From Bacillota bacterium (lineage in GTDB: Bacteria; Bacillota; Sulfobacillia; JACIYH01), in contig JBFLXJ010000017.1 of assembly GCA_040757085.1 (NCBI GenBank), positions 93,095-157,094 on the forward strand: DNA of 64,000 nt. Reading direction: 5' to 3'. Shown in pieces: positions 27,636-38,556 of the stretch; the first letter of the stretch is position 1, and every line of letters begins with the position of its first letter. The notes under the pieces were generated by a model. That model searched no databases. It had not been told where the DNA came from and saw only the letters and a list, made by a program, of their open reading frames with translations. The translations under genes and the position numbers were made by a program.

Positions 27636-28717
27636 TTCCGCTTCCTACCTACAAACCTGTGCTTGTGTTTCTCCCACACCGCATCCGCATCGATCCCCGC
27701 ATTTATGGCGCTTCTCAGCCTATCCAAGGCCGCCTTGCTGTAACCCTTCAAAGTCGTTGCCTTTCTTCGCAAGACCTTGAAGCACTCTGGATCTTCTTGA
27801 ATACCAAGCTCGAGTATAAGAGCGCTGGTCCTGGGTCCGGACAGGTTGAGTTTCTGAGCGATGTCATCCCGGCTTAGGTTATACTTATCCCAGATGTTGA
27901 CCTCATGCTTGATCACGGTCCCGACAACTGGCTCACCCTCCTTTGCCACCCGGACGGCAAGGTCTGCATCTTTCTTGATGCGGAGGTAAATGGGGATGCC
28001 TTCGCCCTGACTGTCTAGCCTGAGTTGAGCAATCTCGGGAAGGATGATGCTCCACTCCTCCCCCCGCCGCCTGCGTTTGATCACCTTCCGCAACTCCCTT
28101 TCGGTTACCCGTTGTGCGTCGTCGCGGATTGCTGTTGCGAAGGCAAGGATTGGTCGGAGTCTTGCCGCAGCCTGAACACCTCTACGCCTGCCGGACTGCA
28201 AGAGGTCGTCCACCTGGCGCAGTTCGCTGTCTATTAAGAGTCTCAAGTCTTTGGGAGGACGAGTCGATATGGGCAAGACACGTTCAGGGATGGAGTCCGC
28301 AAGTCTTTCTTTGAAAACCCGGTAGAGCAGATCATCGAAAAGCGTCACGGCAGCCTGGGCCTGCAAATAAAGGAGGTCTTCCGACACCTCTTGGTAGTAA
28401 TGAACGGAGGTATCCCGGTAGGCGTCGAGAATCGACAACGTGGACCGTTCATCCGCAGAGATTACCTGTATCTCGTTGTGTGCCACCTCCAGACACTTGT
28501 CAAAACCATACGAGTATTTCTGCCCCTTAGTATGTACTGTCCCGGTCTTGTCCATGATAACCGCCTTCAGGAGCATCTCGAACGCGTGATGAAGGAGAAT
28601 CAGCACACCTTCGGCGCGGCCCCGGTCGTGGGGCCGGTTGAATAGTTCGATGCCAAGCACAATGGAGTTAACGGCGCGTTTCTTCAGTTCAGCCACATGC
28701 CGCTTGCATCGAGGCAT
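27632..28717 (-). CDS. DUF3644-family (HEPN-like) protein inside the BREX operon
   Basis: Predicted 361-residue protein. Residues 15-75 (VLGIELFNRPHDRGRAEGVL, LLHHAFEMLLKAVI) match the DUF3644 start, a helical HEPN-like domain common in defence islands. The C-terminal part has a helix-turn-helix (NLSRDDIAQKLNLSGPRTSA) that may bind nucleic acid. It is not a core BREX gene, yet it lies 6 bases after pglXI and overlaps brxHII by 4 bases, so it is transcribed and probably works with BREX. No RX4-6H ribonuclease motif is obvious. An accessory effector or regulator is plausible. Confidence 0.75.
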   Translation of the reverse strand: MPRCKRHVAELKKRAVNSIVLGIELFNRPHDRGRAEGVLILLHHAFEMLLKAVIMDKTGTVHTKGQKYSYGFDKCLEVAHNEIQVISADERSTLSILDAYRDTSVHYYQEVSEDLLYLQAQAAVTLFDDLLYRVFKERLADSIPERVLPISTRPPKDLRLLIDSELRQVDDLLQSGRRRGVQAAARLRPILAFATAIRDDAQRVTERELRKVIKRRRRGEEWSIILPEIAQLRLDSQGEGIPIYLRIKKDADLAVRVAKEGEPVVGTVIKHEVNIWDKYNLSRDDIAQKLNLSGPRTSALILELGIQEDPECFKVLRRKATTLKGYSKAALDRLRSAINAGIDADAVWEKHKHRFVGRKRK

Positions 28718-28723
28718 GAAGCG

Positions 28724-31700
28724 TCACTCTCCTGTACGGGTCACAGCCTGGTCGTACCACATAAGTAACTTCGGGTCTTCCTGCAGTATGGTCTCGGGTA
28801 TTTTCCGGGCGACGGTGATGATCGTGGCGTAGTCCCGCTCTTGCCAGGCCTTCCTGAATCCGGCGCGGACGGCTTCCATGCGGAATATCCTGAGACAACG
28901 TTGGGACGAGGCCTTGTATTCTTCAAATTCACGCAGCAGAGCTCGCTCGCGCAGCTTCTCTAAGTCACCTGCCTTGTTTGGGTCAGGCACGTACCAGCGA
29001 TCTTTTGCGGCGGCTATGAGTACAGGGTGCTGGGTGACTAGCCCCACTATCTCCTCGGCAGCCCGTCCCGCAGTGAGTTCTTCCTGCACAAGCTTGCGTA
29101 GTCTTTCGCTCTGCCTGATCCAGGCCACTAGTTGGGTGGGAATGGGGCCCCTCCCGTCGTAGACGAGGAAATTCTGCTGCAGAAGTTCTGATAGCTCGAG
29201 GGGTTTTTCGTGCTTCTGCCATCCGCCGATCTCCCGTAGGAACTGGGGGTGGAGTTCCTGGAATGTCTGTGGCTTCCTGGTGAGTTGCTGTTTGAGCCAC
29301 TGGATGGCCGAAGACTCATCGATGACGAAGAGCTGAAGCTGCAGGACATCCTTCACCGTCATGCGCTTCCGGTCATATTCAGCCGCCTGATCCGGCAGGA
29401 AGTACATCCCGTCGCGCTCGGGAAAGCGCTGGCCCAGACCCTGATAGAACTCTGCTGCCGAGAGCGGAACGGTCACGCCCCGCCGGACGTGGAAAGCCAC
29501 CATGCGGTCAAAAAGCAGGTAATTCATCCGCTCTGCGATGACCTCGGCTTTGCCGTCTCTCGCAACAAAGACCGGAAGGTGTCTTAGGTGTGTGCGAACG
29601 AAGTCCCACACCCCTTCTTCGGTCCCGGCCACGAGCCTGAACCGTTGCTCCAAACCGGCATTTGGCTTGTAGCAGGAGATGATGATGTCTTGCTTCACTG
29701 CAGCCGCACTCGTTAGCTGTTTGAACGTTCCCTGCTTCTTATCCAGCGTGCGTACATCGGCAACTACGAATCCCGCAGCTTGAAGCGCCTGCAAGATGGC
29801 GTTCCACACCCGGTTCTGGGAATTATGAAACTCGACCGTCATCCAGCGACCGGGTTTGAGCACGCGGTAGCATTGCTGAAAACAGCGGGTCATGAGCTGC
29901 TGGTACTCCATGGACCCCTTGCCCTGGGTTTCGTTCTCTATAGCTTCCGGCTTGTTGTTGGTGAAGACCTTGAGCCAGCTTTCCCACAGGAAGTTGAGTT
30001 CGGAGTACATCAGGTTGCCCCCGAAGGGCGGGTCCGTGAATATGTAATCACAGCTAAATTGTGTTCCGCCCTCCACAGACGTGCTGCGGGTTTCAGTCAA
30101 GACGGATGGAATATCTGTGTTTTTAACGCGTGCAATACTCTTAGGCAAGCGATTTCGCCAAGTCTCAAATGGCTGAACTTCGACGGAAAACGAAGGTATA
30201 TACAAAGTGCCCGAGAGCGGTGTCCCCACCCATCCGCCACCGCCGTGGAAATAGTAAGAAGTGAGAAAACGGGTGAGTTTGCTTTGCCGTATGGCGAGGC
30301 TGTCAAATTGGTACAGAAGCTCACGGCTCAGGCTGGATGCTAGAATCGCTCTTGCAAATGTGCAGAGCACCCACAAGTTTCGCTTGGTGTAGAAATGGTG
30401 CACATGGGTGATGCCAGCATGATAGCCAGCTCGCCAAGTATCCCCCCATTGCTCGCCCTTGAACATCATTGGCTGCGTGGGGAACCAGTACGGGATGTCG
30501 CTTTGCTCAATTTTCTCGATCAGAGCCAAATCGAAGACGTCGGGCCCTTTCTCGTAGCGCTCGTTGCCCACGGAGTAGTTGATAAGCACGGGGACCTGCT
30601 TGGCCTGGCGGATGGTCTGTCCGATGGCCTTGTCGAACTTGGTGACCCACGTGCGCTCCATGCAGCGCTTGGTGAGCATGGCTGTGCAATGGGGACAGGG
30701 GAATTGGTCACGTACCGTTCCCGCTTCTCTGTCCACTGCGGCCTCCCAGAAGATCACCTCCCGGGCACATTCCGGGCAGACGAAAACATCGGACCAGACG
30801 GTGTAGTTGATCATTCCAACGGGAGCGCCCTGAGCCTTGAGTCCGTTGACGAATGCTCGGAGTTCGTCCTCAGACTTTGCCGAACGTACCTTCTCGGCGA
30901 GGCTTTCAACGTAGGCTTGATCAGCCGGGCCGCTCCCGGGTAGGTTGCTTCCCCCAGTTGCATCAACCAGCGTTGCGTACATCCAGCCGCATTCCTCTTC
31001 CACTTTCTTGAGGATGTGCATGGCCTCGCGCTCGAAGGCCACAACGTCCACCGGCGTGTTGTAGTTGTACGCGATGAACGTGGCGGCCGGCGAGAGGTCG
31101 TTGAGTACGGCGATGCGTGGGCCCAGTTTCGAGAAGGGCTTCCAGACCGTCTTGACTTTTCCGTCCGCGCCCCTTTCTTCCTCGGGTTGATAGATGATGC
31201 CCTGCTCGTCAACTTTGTAGCCCAGGGACTCGACCGTGGCCTTGTCGCCGCACAGTTGGGCCGCTACCCCAGTCATCCCTGTACCGCAGAAGCCATCGAA
31301 GACGATGTCTCCTGGTTCCGTGTAGTGCAGGATGTAGCGCATTATGGCCTTGTGCGGTACCTTCGTGTGGTACGAGTGGGCGTTGTAGATGGGATCGTTC
31401 TTGCCCTCGCTCACGTCCGCCGCGAAGGGCTCCCGGCGGTAGTGGTCTGTGGCTGGGTCGTAAGGCTTAGCGTATTGCCGGATGAAATCCCCGATAAATG
31501 GGTTTGGGCACGCAGTGTAATACGGCGGATCGGACAGGGCAAGAATATCGTTGATGGTGCCGTGGGGAAAGCCGACCTCGTCCTTCCAGCGCTGCAGCAG
31601 GTCCTTGCCCGTTTCCCCGTAACGCATCCGCTCAGCCAGCTCCCGAAGGGTCTGTTCGTTGCCCATGGGCCAGTTCTCCACGGACTTCATGCGGTTGTAG

Positions 31701-31894
31701 GCGTCCTCCACTGAGGTGAATGGGACCCCGCCCAACTTTGTGTGCAATTCCTCCAGCCCGACCCGGAGCTTGTCGAGGAAGTAGGCGCGCCTGGCCTCAT
31801 CGTTCTCGAAGGTTAGCCCGAGGCACCGAACCTTACCCCCGCTCGTCGCGGTCTGGTTGTTAAGAAGACTCCCTAGACCGGGTTGTGTGTTCAT
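28724..31894 (-). CDS. pglXI: BREX-3 adenine-specific DNA methyltransferase PglXI
   Basis: Predicted 1056-residue methyltransferase of the Zn-ribbon COG1743 type. The catalytic motif SDPPYYTACPNPF lies at residues 121-133 and the SAM-binding FDGFCGTGMTG at about 199-209, an order typical of beta-class amino-methyltransferases. Between them and the middle is a zinc ribbon (VCPEC...PCPHC). A second TDPPFGGNLMYSELN is near residue 622. In BREX the methylase marks host DNA so that only unmodified phage is excluded. ATG 31894 is chosen by homology-like N-terminus (LGLTFENDEARRAYFLDKL follows soon) and an AGGAAG site 12 bases upstream. Confidence 0.87.
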   Translation of the reverse strand: MNTQPGLGSLLNNQTATSGGKVRCLGLTFENDEARRAYFLDKLRVGLEELHTKLGGVPFTSVEDAYNRMKSVENWPMGNEQTLRELAERMRYGETGKDLLQRWKDEVGFPHGTINDILALSDPPYYTACPNPFIGDFIRQYAKPYDPATDHYRREPFAADVSEGKNDPIYNAHSYHTKVPHKAIMRYILHYTEPGDIVFDGFCGTGMTGVAAQLCGDKATVESLGYKVDEQGIIYQPEEERGADGKVKTVWKPFSKLGPRIAVLNDLSPAATFIAYNYNTPVDVVAFEREAMHILKKVEEECGWMYATLVDATGGSNLPGSGPADQAYVESLAEKVRSAKSEDELRAFVNGLKAQGAPVGMINYTVWSDVFVCPECAREVIFWEAAVDREAGTVRDQFPCPHCTAMLTKRCMERTWVTKFDKAIGQTIRQAKQVPVLINYSVGNERYEKGPDVFDLALIEKIEQSDIPYWFPTQPMMFKGEQWGDTWRAGYHAGITHVHHFYTKRNLWVLCTFARAILASSLSRELLYQFDSLAIRQSKLTRFLTSYYFHGGGGWVGTPLSGTLYIPSFSVEVQPFETWRNRLPKSIARVKNTDIPSVLTETRSTSVEGGTQFSCDYIFTDPPFGGNLMYSELNFLWESWLKVFTNNKPEAIENETQGKGSMEYQQLMTRCFQQCYRVLKPGRWMTVEFHNSQNRVWNAILQALQAAGFVVADVRTLDKKQGTFKQLTSAAAVKQDIIISCYKPNAGLEQRFRLVAGTEEGVWDFVRTHLRHLPVFVARDGKAEVIAERMNYLLFDRMVAFHVRRGVTVPLSAAEFYQGLGQRFPERDGMYFLPDQAAEYDRKRMTVKDVLQLQLFVIDESSAIQWLKQQLTRKPQTFQELHPQFLREIGGWQKHEKPLELSELLQQNFLVYDGRGPIPTQLVAWIRQSERLRKLVQEELTAGRAAEEIVGLVTQHPVLIAAAKDRWYVPDPNKAGDLEKLRERALLREFEEYKASSQRCLRIFRMEAVRAGFRKAWQERDYATIITVARKIPETILQEDPKLLMWYDQAVTRTGE

Positions 31895-31974
31895 GATGCT
31901 GCATCTTCCTCTTTTCGGTGTTCCGTCTCCCCGGACCCCGGGTCCGGCCATCTCTTCCGCAATCGAATTGCCCG

Positions 31975-34900
31975 CTATTCCAGGATTACACGCACTTTGC
32001 CCGGGTCCTTGCCCCTCGCGAGGTCCTCCAGGAATTCCTCGAAGCGCTTCTTCAAGTCACCGAGGGTGGCGGGGGAACCGCCGGTGAATAGGGCCGCGCG
32101 GAGGTCTTCCATCTTGATGGGTACTCTCACGAGGCCAGAAAGCACCTCTTGCAGAGCGTGGATGAACGCCTGGTCAATCTTCTCTGGTAACATCCGCCGG
32201 CTCATGAAACCCTGTAGAAGCTTCTTGGCCTCGGGCTCGAGCAGGTCCAGGTTGCCTTGTGCGGTAGGATCCTCCAGGTTGTCGAGGAGTGCCGCGGTCC
32301 AACTTTCCATCAGCGCATCGAGCCTTTCGTCCAAGGCGTCCAGTGCCAAAGCAGCCGGCACGGTCACCGGCTCCAGTGCCGGTTTATAGCCGCAGTGCGG
32401 GCACACGGGCGACATTTCCAGATCGTGTTCTGCGAGGGAAAAACATGACCGCAAGCTGGCGAGGCGGTTCTGGAAGTCGGCCAGCTCCTGGCGGGGCAGG
32501 AGGTCAATAGTGGAGAGACTCTGCAGAACCTTCAGCCGGCTATCGGTAGTGAGTTGAGCCTTGCGTTTGTCACCATTCACCCCCAAGCGTGCTCTTGTGT
32601 GCGCAGAAAGATATGCCTGCCGGTAGGCGTTCTTTAATTCCGCGAGCTGGCGGTAGGCTTCTTGACGGAAGGCAACACTACGGCGCCTGGCGGGATCGCC
32701 CAACTGGGACAGGACCCCGTCCCGCACTGTCTCCATCTTGCTAACCAATTCGTGATCGCCAGGCAGTACCGCCTCAGCTGTGGCGAGGTACGAAGCCACG
32801 GCCCCGAGGTCGTTTACCAGGCTCTGAAGTACTTCCACTTCTTCCAGCGCGGAGAGACCTGCCCGCTGCGCGGTTACTTCCGGAACATCGTACCGCAGGT
32901 TCTTCAATTTCCCCGGGGAGGTATATACCTGGAGCGATTCCAGGAACGCCTTTGTGTCATCCATTTGGGAACGCAATCTCGCCCCCTCTTGGTCGCTCAC
33001 GAGGCTCTTGCCCCAGAAAACCAACCCGCCTTTCAGAGCCTCCTTCGCAAGGACCAGTCTTTGAAGTTCTAGTTCTACGGCCTTTTGCAGCTGTTGTACT
33101 GGCTCCTCTTTCCCCTGGGTGACCAACTGTGCCATCCCCGGCGTCAGTTTCAGAAGCTCGAAGAGCGCCTTGAGCGCGGGCAGGTTCCATTCCTTGGGGT
33201 GCTCTATGTGCTTAAAACGGGTGAGCTCATCGACTGGAGTCGACGCCAATTGGGCAACCCCGGTGGCGTCGAATTTCTTCCCGGGAATTGCCAGAACTAC
33301 ATCGCCCGAGTACACCAGGGCGGCCAGGATAACAACCAACCACTCTGGCTCCAGACGGTACCCCTTGTCCGGTGCGAAGTACTCGACACCCGACACGTCT
33401 TGGAGAAGCTCGCTACGGTTGACCACCTGGCCCGTGCCCTTCTTGGCTTGGATCTCGAGAACGTAGTTTGCATACCTCGACTTGTAAGGGACCAGTCGCT
33501 CACCGTCCAGGAGTTCCAGGGCATCGAGTACGGCTGTTGCAGGTTTGCCATGGCTTTGCCCGGCGATGGCTCGCAGGGCATCCTGAGCAGCCTGGGCCCG
33601 GTTGGCTGTGGTGATGATCACCGGGAACGAAGGGTAAGCTGGAGCCGCGTTCTCAAAGTGAGCCCGAAGGCAGGTCCCCGCCACGGTGTTCACCAGATCG
33701 CGGAAATTGATCCGCTCCGGAGTGGCTGAGATCTCCCGCACCAGCCTCCCTTCAAGCCACTCAACGAGTGGCTTGGCTCGCCCCCGGTAAGTGACTTCGA
33801 AGGCCGTGGAAACGCCTTGCCTCAGCCATTGAACGAGTTTATCCAGGAACCCGGATGCCTTAGATTCGTAGGTTGACTTTGTGTGCCCGGAGGCAGTCGA
33901 GGCCAGATCCAGGGCCGCAGCGTAGTTACGGAGGGCCATGCGGAATGCCTCGTCCATACCTTTCATGCGGAAGAAGACTTCATCCGGCTTCTTGTCGTCT
34001 CTAAAGTCAGGGGGATCAAAGGGCTGGAGGAAGTAAAGGTAAAAATCGCGCGGCGGCACTGCTGTCGAGCGCTCGTTGGGTGCGCCGAAGAAGAGATACC
34101 CCAGGCGCGTCGCCCTACGATCTGGCCACGTCAATTCGTGCTGCCATATCCTGTAGCCAGTCACGTAGGTGTGGTCGGTGCACTCCATGACCCGCTTAAG
34201 GGCTTCGTAGTAGTAGCGGTTGAGTTGGGAGGGCTCGAGAGTCTCGGCTCGCTTTTCGATCAAGGCGTCGAAGTCCTCGGTCTTCTTTAGGTCTAGATAA
34301 TACTGGCGGTTCTCCGGGTTAAAGGAAATGAACTGTCCACTCACCGTCTTGTGGATTTCCCGAAGCACGGTTTCCACCAGGGTCAGCAAGTCGTCCGCCG
34401 GCTCCCCGCCCAATTCTTCGATTCCGGGCTGAAACAGGCACAGGCCGTCGCGCAACTCCTCGGCGGTAGCACCCAGGGGGACGTGAATGTCCCCGGTTGT
34501 AAGGCGGTGCACTGACAGGGCGTGGATGATGCGTATGGCCATGGGTTTGTAAGCAGGTCGACTGAAAGCCCGGTCGACTCGACTCTCCAGTACCTCGCTA
34601 CAGCCGATCACCTCCCTGATGTCGGGGTCCGCGCGGAAAGCCGCGTTTTCTCGTAGGGTGGCCCAGTAACTGTCCCATGCAATCAACCCCGGCCTGTCGG
34701 TCGGGACCTCCTGGTCGAGAAGCTTCTGCATGGTCCGCGAAAGGGTTTTGAGCACCTCGCGTTTCTCAACGGCCTTGATCTGTTCGAAGACATCGACGTA
34801 ATCAGCGTGGACGGGGAACAGGCGAACGAATTCGTCCATGCGTTCGTTCATGCGCCCGTAGAACTTGGCAAACGGCGTGAGGTAGTCACGGATCTTGGCT

Positions 34901-35700
34901 AGCTGGTCCCCGGTTTTTTTTAGCAAACGCTCGGCCACGACGAATTTGATGTCCGTGCGGGCTATCAGTACCTCCTCAAAGCGGTCCTTGACGCGGCGGA
35001 TGCTGTCGGCCGCGAAGGAGAAGCGGGGGTTGTCAAACAGGGCCTCCTGCACCCCGGCGATAAAGCGGAACCGCAAGTCCTTGCATACCTCGCCGATCTC
35101 CCTCAGGAAGTTTAAGTCCAGGATGAGTTCCTGGTCCTTCCGCGTGCGCAGGTAATCGAGCAACTCGTCGATTACCAGCAGGAGCCCGTGGTCGGGGTAC
35201 TCCTGGTGGAACGCGGCCATCATCTTCTCCAACGCTGGCTTGTTGCTCGGGACTTCCGCTGCTGACGGGAAAACGTAGCTCACACCCATATTCGCCAGGT
35301 GTTCTTCCAACTCAGCCACAACGATATCCCGTAGTGACATGGTGGTGGCTCCGATCTCGCTACGCACCACCTTAAATCGGCCGCCGATCTTGCTTGCGGC
35401 TTCGGCCACGTTGGGGTTATTAACGTGTGCGAGGAAATCCGCGTTTTCTGCTAGGGCAGAGAGCACCGACATGAGGTGCGATTTGCCTGTACCGTAATTC
35501 CCCACGATCAAGAGTGCCTTGTTGTCTGCGGGCCGGTCGAACTGGAGGTGAGGGATGACGAGGTCAGTGAGTTTCTCGGCCATTTGGGGGGAAATGACAT
35601 AAGTCTCCACCAGTTGCCGGGCGAGAGGCTCCTTGTCTGCATCCCGCAATTGAACCACAGATTCGATCGGCTCAAATTGGATGAGGTCCCGGTATTTCAC
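31975..35700 (-). CDS. brxC: BREX P-loop ATPase BrxC (DUF6079-type)
   Basis: Predicted 1241-residue ATPase, the largest BREX core component. The start [20 protein letters not shown] and Walker [11 protein letters not shown] (about 66-75) are characteristic. A Walker B-like [16 protein letters not shown] follows. The long C-terminal part is helical, with a CPHCG knuckle near residue 1100. It is thought to form the ATP-driven assembly of the system. GTG 35700 has AGGAGG 9 bases upstream and gives the conserved N-terminus; an upstream in-frame start at 35775 would overlap brxF and adds non-conserved residues. Confidence 0.88.
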   Translation of the reverse strand: MKYRDLIQFEPIESVVQLRDADKEPLARQLVETYVISPQMAEKLTDLVIPHLQFDRPADNKALLIVGNYGTGKSHLMSVLSALAENADFLAHVNNPNVAEAASKIGGRFKVVRSEIGATTMSLRDIVVAELEEHLANMGVSYVFPSAAEVPSNKPALEKMMAAFHQEYPDHGLLLVIDELLDYLRTRKDQELILDLNFLREIGEVCKDLRFRFIAGVQEALFDNPRFSFAADSIRRVKDRFEEVLIARTDIKFVVAERLLKKTGDQLAKIRDYLTPFAKFYGRMNERMDEFVRLFPVHADYVDVFEQIKAVEKREVLKTLSRTMQKLLDQEVPTDRPGLIAWDSYWATLRENAAFRADPDIREVIGCSEVLESRVDRAFSRPAYKPMAIRIIHALSVHRLTTGDIHVPLGATAEELRDGLCLFQPGIEELGGEPADDLLTLVETVLREIHKTVSGQFISFNPENRQYYLDLKKTEDFDALIEKRAETLEPSQLNRYYYEALKRVMECTDHTYVTGYRIWQHELTWPDRRATRLGYLFFGAPNERSTAVPPRDFYLYFLQPFDPPDFRDDKKPDEVFFRMKGMDEAFRMALRNYAAALDLASTASGHTKSTYESKASGFLDKLVQWLRQGVSTAFEVTYRGRAKPLVEWLEGRLVREISATPERINFRDLVNTVAGTCLRAHFENAAPAYPSFPVIITTANRAQAAQDALRAIAGQSHGKPATAVLDALELLDGERLVPYKSRYANYVLEIQAKKGTGQVVNRSELLQDVSGVEYFAPDKGYRLEPEWLVVILAALVYSGDVVLAIPGKKFDATGVAQLASTPVDELTRFKHIEHPKEWNLPALKALFELLKLTPGMAQLVTQGKEEPVQQLQKAVELELQRLVLAKEALKGGLVFWGKSLVSDQEGARLRSQMDDTKAFLESLQVYTSPGKLKNLRYDVPEVTAQRAGLSALEEVEVLQSLVNDLGAVASYLATAEAVLPGDHELVSKMETVRDGVLSQLGDPARRRSVAFRQEAYRQLAELKNAYRQAYLSAHTRARLGVNGDKRKAQLTTDSRLKVLQSLSTIDLLPRQELADFQNRLASLRSCFSLAEHDLEMSPVCPHCGYKPALEPVTVPAALALDALDERLDALMESWTAALLDNLEDPTAQGNLDLLEPEAKKLLQGFMSRRMLPEKIDQAFIHALQEVLSGLVRVPIKMEDLRAALFTGGSPATLGDLKKRFEEFLEDLARGKDPGKVRVILE

Positions 35701-35759
35701 TTTCTCCGCCTCCTCTCCTGATATGCGGCTACCTCTCGTATCTCTGGCATTTCCTCTGT

Positions 35760-36263
35760 CTAACTCCCGTCGCACGGCGACCGCCGGTCCAGGTCTACGT
35801 ACAGGAAGTCCTGCAAGGGGTACCGCCTATACTCTGGGTGCTCGGGAGTTGCATACGTGAGGTTTCCGTCACGAAGCGCGCCATTCCACGCAGCGACTGT
35901 AGTCCTGGTTCGCGAGAGGCCTTGCAGAAGGCGAAGCGGGTCCTGCCTGAGCGCCACGGCAAAAAGGATCTCGGTGTTGTCCAGCAGGACCACGTCACTC
36001 TTGAATGCCCTAACAAGTTCCGAGAGCAACTGCGGTAGTCGCACTGCCCGCTGCCGCTCCGTAAGATCCAGCATGCGCCGGGAGAGTTCGAGGTTGACAT
36101 TTATCAGAGGAGCACCTGTGACCGCATGTACGCACCTGAGCACACGGGTCTTGCCCTTGCCCGCCGGTGCAATGACCAGAATCAGGCGATGATAGAGATC
36201 AACCGCCTGGCTCATCTTCTCTATAACCTGATGGGCGAACATCTGGAGTAAGCGATCTCCCAC
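35760..36263 (-). CDS. brxF: BREX-3 P-loop protein BrxF
   Basis: Predicted 167-residue small ATPase that opens the BREX type 3 operon and replaces the BrxB of other types. [20 protein letters not shown] contains Walker A (APAGKGKT), and [13 protein letters not shown] looks like Walker B. The C-terminus ends in a short hydrophobic strand (DFLYVDL). GTG 36263 follows GGGAGA; ATG 36242 and GTG 36308 are alternatives. Its presence with pglXI and brxHII identifies the type 3 system. Confidence 0.85.
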   Translation of the reverse strand: MGDRLLQMFAHQVIEKMSQAVDLYHRLILVIAPAGKGKTRVLRCVHAVTGAPLINVNLELSRRMLDLTERQRAVRLPQLLSELVRAFKSDVVLLDNTEILFAVALRQDPLRLLQGLSRTRTTVAAWNGALRDGNLTYATPEHPEYRRYPLQDFLYVDLDRRSPCDGS

Positions 36264-36632
36264 CGCGCTCTCCCGCTCCAAGGTCCCGTCACTCGGCAGA
36301 CCCGCCACAACCTGATCGTGCGGAATGAATCCCTCACCCCTTCCGCCGTACCCAGCAATAGCCCCCGTCTCATTTCTCCAGAATGTGTTTCCATTCCTAC
36401 CACATTGTGAGGACCCGTGGTTAGCCCAGGTCTTCCACGGGCGTCAGGGCGAATTGATTCACCGGTTAATGTTTCCGTGGTATCCGCGCCCCGGCAGAAA
36501 GCAAGCGTCCAGAACTCCGGGCACGAAACGTGGCGCCGCCCGGCGTGCTCGACTGGTCGTTATGTCTCGCGTTCGCGTGATTATTGCCCACTTACCCTTT
36601 TTGTGGTATCGTCTGACTTGAGGGATACAGAG
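36264..36632. other. Promoter-bearing region upstream of the BREX operon
   Basis: The BREX promoter should lie here on the minus strand, but I find no strong -35/-10 pair. No coding signal was seen. Confidence 0.4.
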
Positions 36633-36674
36633 GGACATACTGGTCACCATGTCCGACAACTGGAGTAGTATGTC
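36633..36674. promoter_or_regulatory. Inverted-repeat operator candidate between BREX and the TIGR04141 gene
   Basis: GGACAT (36633-36638) and ATGTCC (36649-36654) form a 6-base inverted repeat with a 10-base spacer, a size that fits a dimeric helix-turn-helix regulator. A second overlapping pair, GACATACT (36634-36641) and AGTATGTC (36667-36674), is perfect over 8 bases. No regulator gene is adjacent. Confidence 0.45.
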
Positions 36675-36751
36675 TGCCAGGTATGTGCGGTTGCTTCCTG
36701 ATCGTGCCGGCGGATAACAAATGAAACAGCAGATCCTGTGGGGGGAGGTCA

Positions 36752-38347
36752 ATGCAGCAGCCGGATGACGAAAGTCCGCCAAGTAACCGTGTACCTGCTG
36801 AAGCCTGCAGTCAAATCCCCGAAAGAGGCACTGAAGTACGAGCGGGGTTTGACCGAATACAGACTCGACTCACGACTCACGTTTACCGGCTCTTTTTATG
36901 TGCAGACGCCAAGCCCCTGCGTCCCTGCGTGGGTGGATTTCGTGCAGGAAGGTCTGGTCGGCCAACTCAAGTCCCCGACAAGTGCGACCGTGTCTGCGGT
37001 TCTGCTCATCAGACGCGAGTGATCGTTGGTTCGCTATTACTTTCGGCTACGGGCGCAAGCTCTTGAGACCTGACTGCTTCGAACGTTCCTTCGGTTTGAA
37101 GGTAGTGCTCAACACCGTGGATCCCCTTAACCTGAGGAGCATTGACATGCGCACTTTTGAGGAGTTGACATTGCACACTCGCCGCCAGGCCAGTCGGGGA
37201 GCCAGCCTGAATACCTTTGGCGTCAACATTGCACAGGACCTGTTGCGGGCGGTCACCGGCAAGCCCAGGGACGAGGCCTTTGCCCGGCGTGTCTCCGGCG
37301 CGGATGCAGTCGTGCTGTCGGCAAGCCTGCGCTTCGACGAACTGGGACATAAGTGCGCTGAACTCCTCGAAGCGTACTCCAGCGAAAGGTACCGCCGGGA
37401 TTTCGGTTTTGTTGACCAAATCCAGAAGATAGCTGACCCGGAGGTGGCGGAAGAGCTCAACAGGATGCTGATTGAGCGCCTGCAGACGGGAGACCTAAGT
37501 TTGATCCACCTTGCACCGCCTGAACCTGTCGAGTGGGAAGCAATTGAAGGATTCACTTATTCCACCGAGCACCACCGTGCAGTTCACGACGACCTCGAGG
37601 TGGACGATCTCTTGGCAACATTGAACAACCGCTGGCCTCTGTCGTTATCGCGTCTGAGGCGACACCGCATAGGTGTGAAGTACCATTCAGTGGAGCAACC
37701 CATCGAAAAGTGGACGCTGTATGACGCCATAGTGGCCGAGATTGTTCGCGACCGCCAGGTGTACGTCTTGTCAGGCGGCCATTGGTTCGAGGTGCACGAG
37801 CGCTTCGCGGATCGGGTGAATGCGATCGTCAGCAACTTGGGCTCGAAAACGTTTAGGCTTCTGCCGGCTCGGAAAGGCGAGCATGAGCCGATATACAACG
37901 AGCGCGTTTGCTCAAGTAACGGGTACGTTCTAATGCACGGTAGGAAGGCGATGCCTGCGGAGGGAACGCAGATCGAGTTGTGCGATATTTTGACGCCCGA
38001 CGGTAAGCTCATACACGTCAAAAGAAGGAGCCGATCCGCCACCCTCAGTCACCTGTTCAACCAAGGGGTCGTCTCAGCCGAGGCTCTTGTCTACGACGAA
38101 GCGTTTCGGAGTCAGGTGAGGGAGATCGTGGCGCAACTCGACCCAGAAACCGCGAAACTCATACCAGCCGAGCGGCCTAATCCGTCCCGGTATGAAGTGG
38201 TCTTTGCGATCATAGGCAGGAGGGCAGGGAACTGGCCACTCTCTTCCCTTCTTCAGCCGACTGAGCCTCAAGAACAATGCCGATCGCCTACAACGCTTGG
38301 GTTATCACGTTTCTGTAGTTCAAATTAACGAGGTCGATGCGCTGTAA
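36752..38347 (+). pseudogene. Frameshifted TIGR04141/DUF6119 family gene
   Basis: The family is clear from VRQVTVYLLKPAVKSPKEAL, ALKYERGLTEYRLD, DRWFAITFGYGRKLLRPD and TFEELTLHTRRQASRG, but the reading frame changes at least twice. Near 37011 one extra base separates the N-terminus from the main body (36898-38240). Near 38245 a second shift moves the last 33 residues (ending EVDAL, stop 38345-38347) to another frame. The only good ribosome site (GGGGGAGG) serves ATG 36752, again in a different frame from the body, suggesting a third lesion near 36765. Function is unknown; the family is scattered in defence islands, and this one sits divergently next to BREX. Confidence 0.75.
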
Positions 38348-38556
38348 ACTTGTCTGCCGGCTAAGCCTGCCCCGCTGGGGGAATAGTTTGACGGGCTGGA
38401 GATAACGGCGGAATCCGTGGCTCCGTCAGCCGGTTCGGGTTTCTTCTCGGCGGAGTGCCAGGTAGGGATCGGGCCCTCCGCGTGCACTGCTGCTCTGCCG
38501 CCGACGAGGAGCGCCGCGCCCCCCGTAGAACCGATCGAGCGGGACAAGGGCATGCC

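Noticed and set aside
21849-36263. DISARM system
   Set aside because: The SNF2 helicase also resembles DrmD, but no drmB or drmC is present, while PglZ, BrxC, BrxF and PglXI are.
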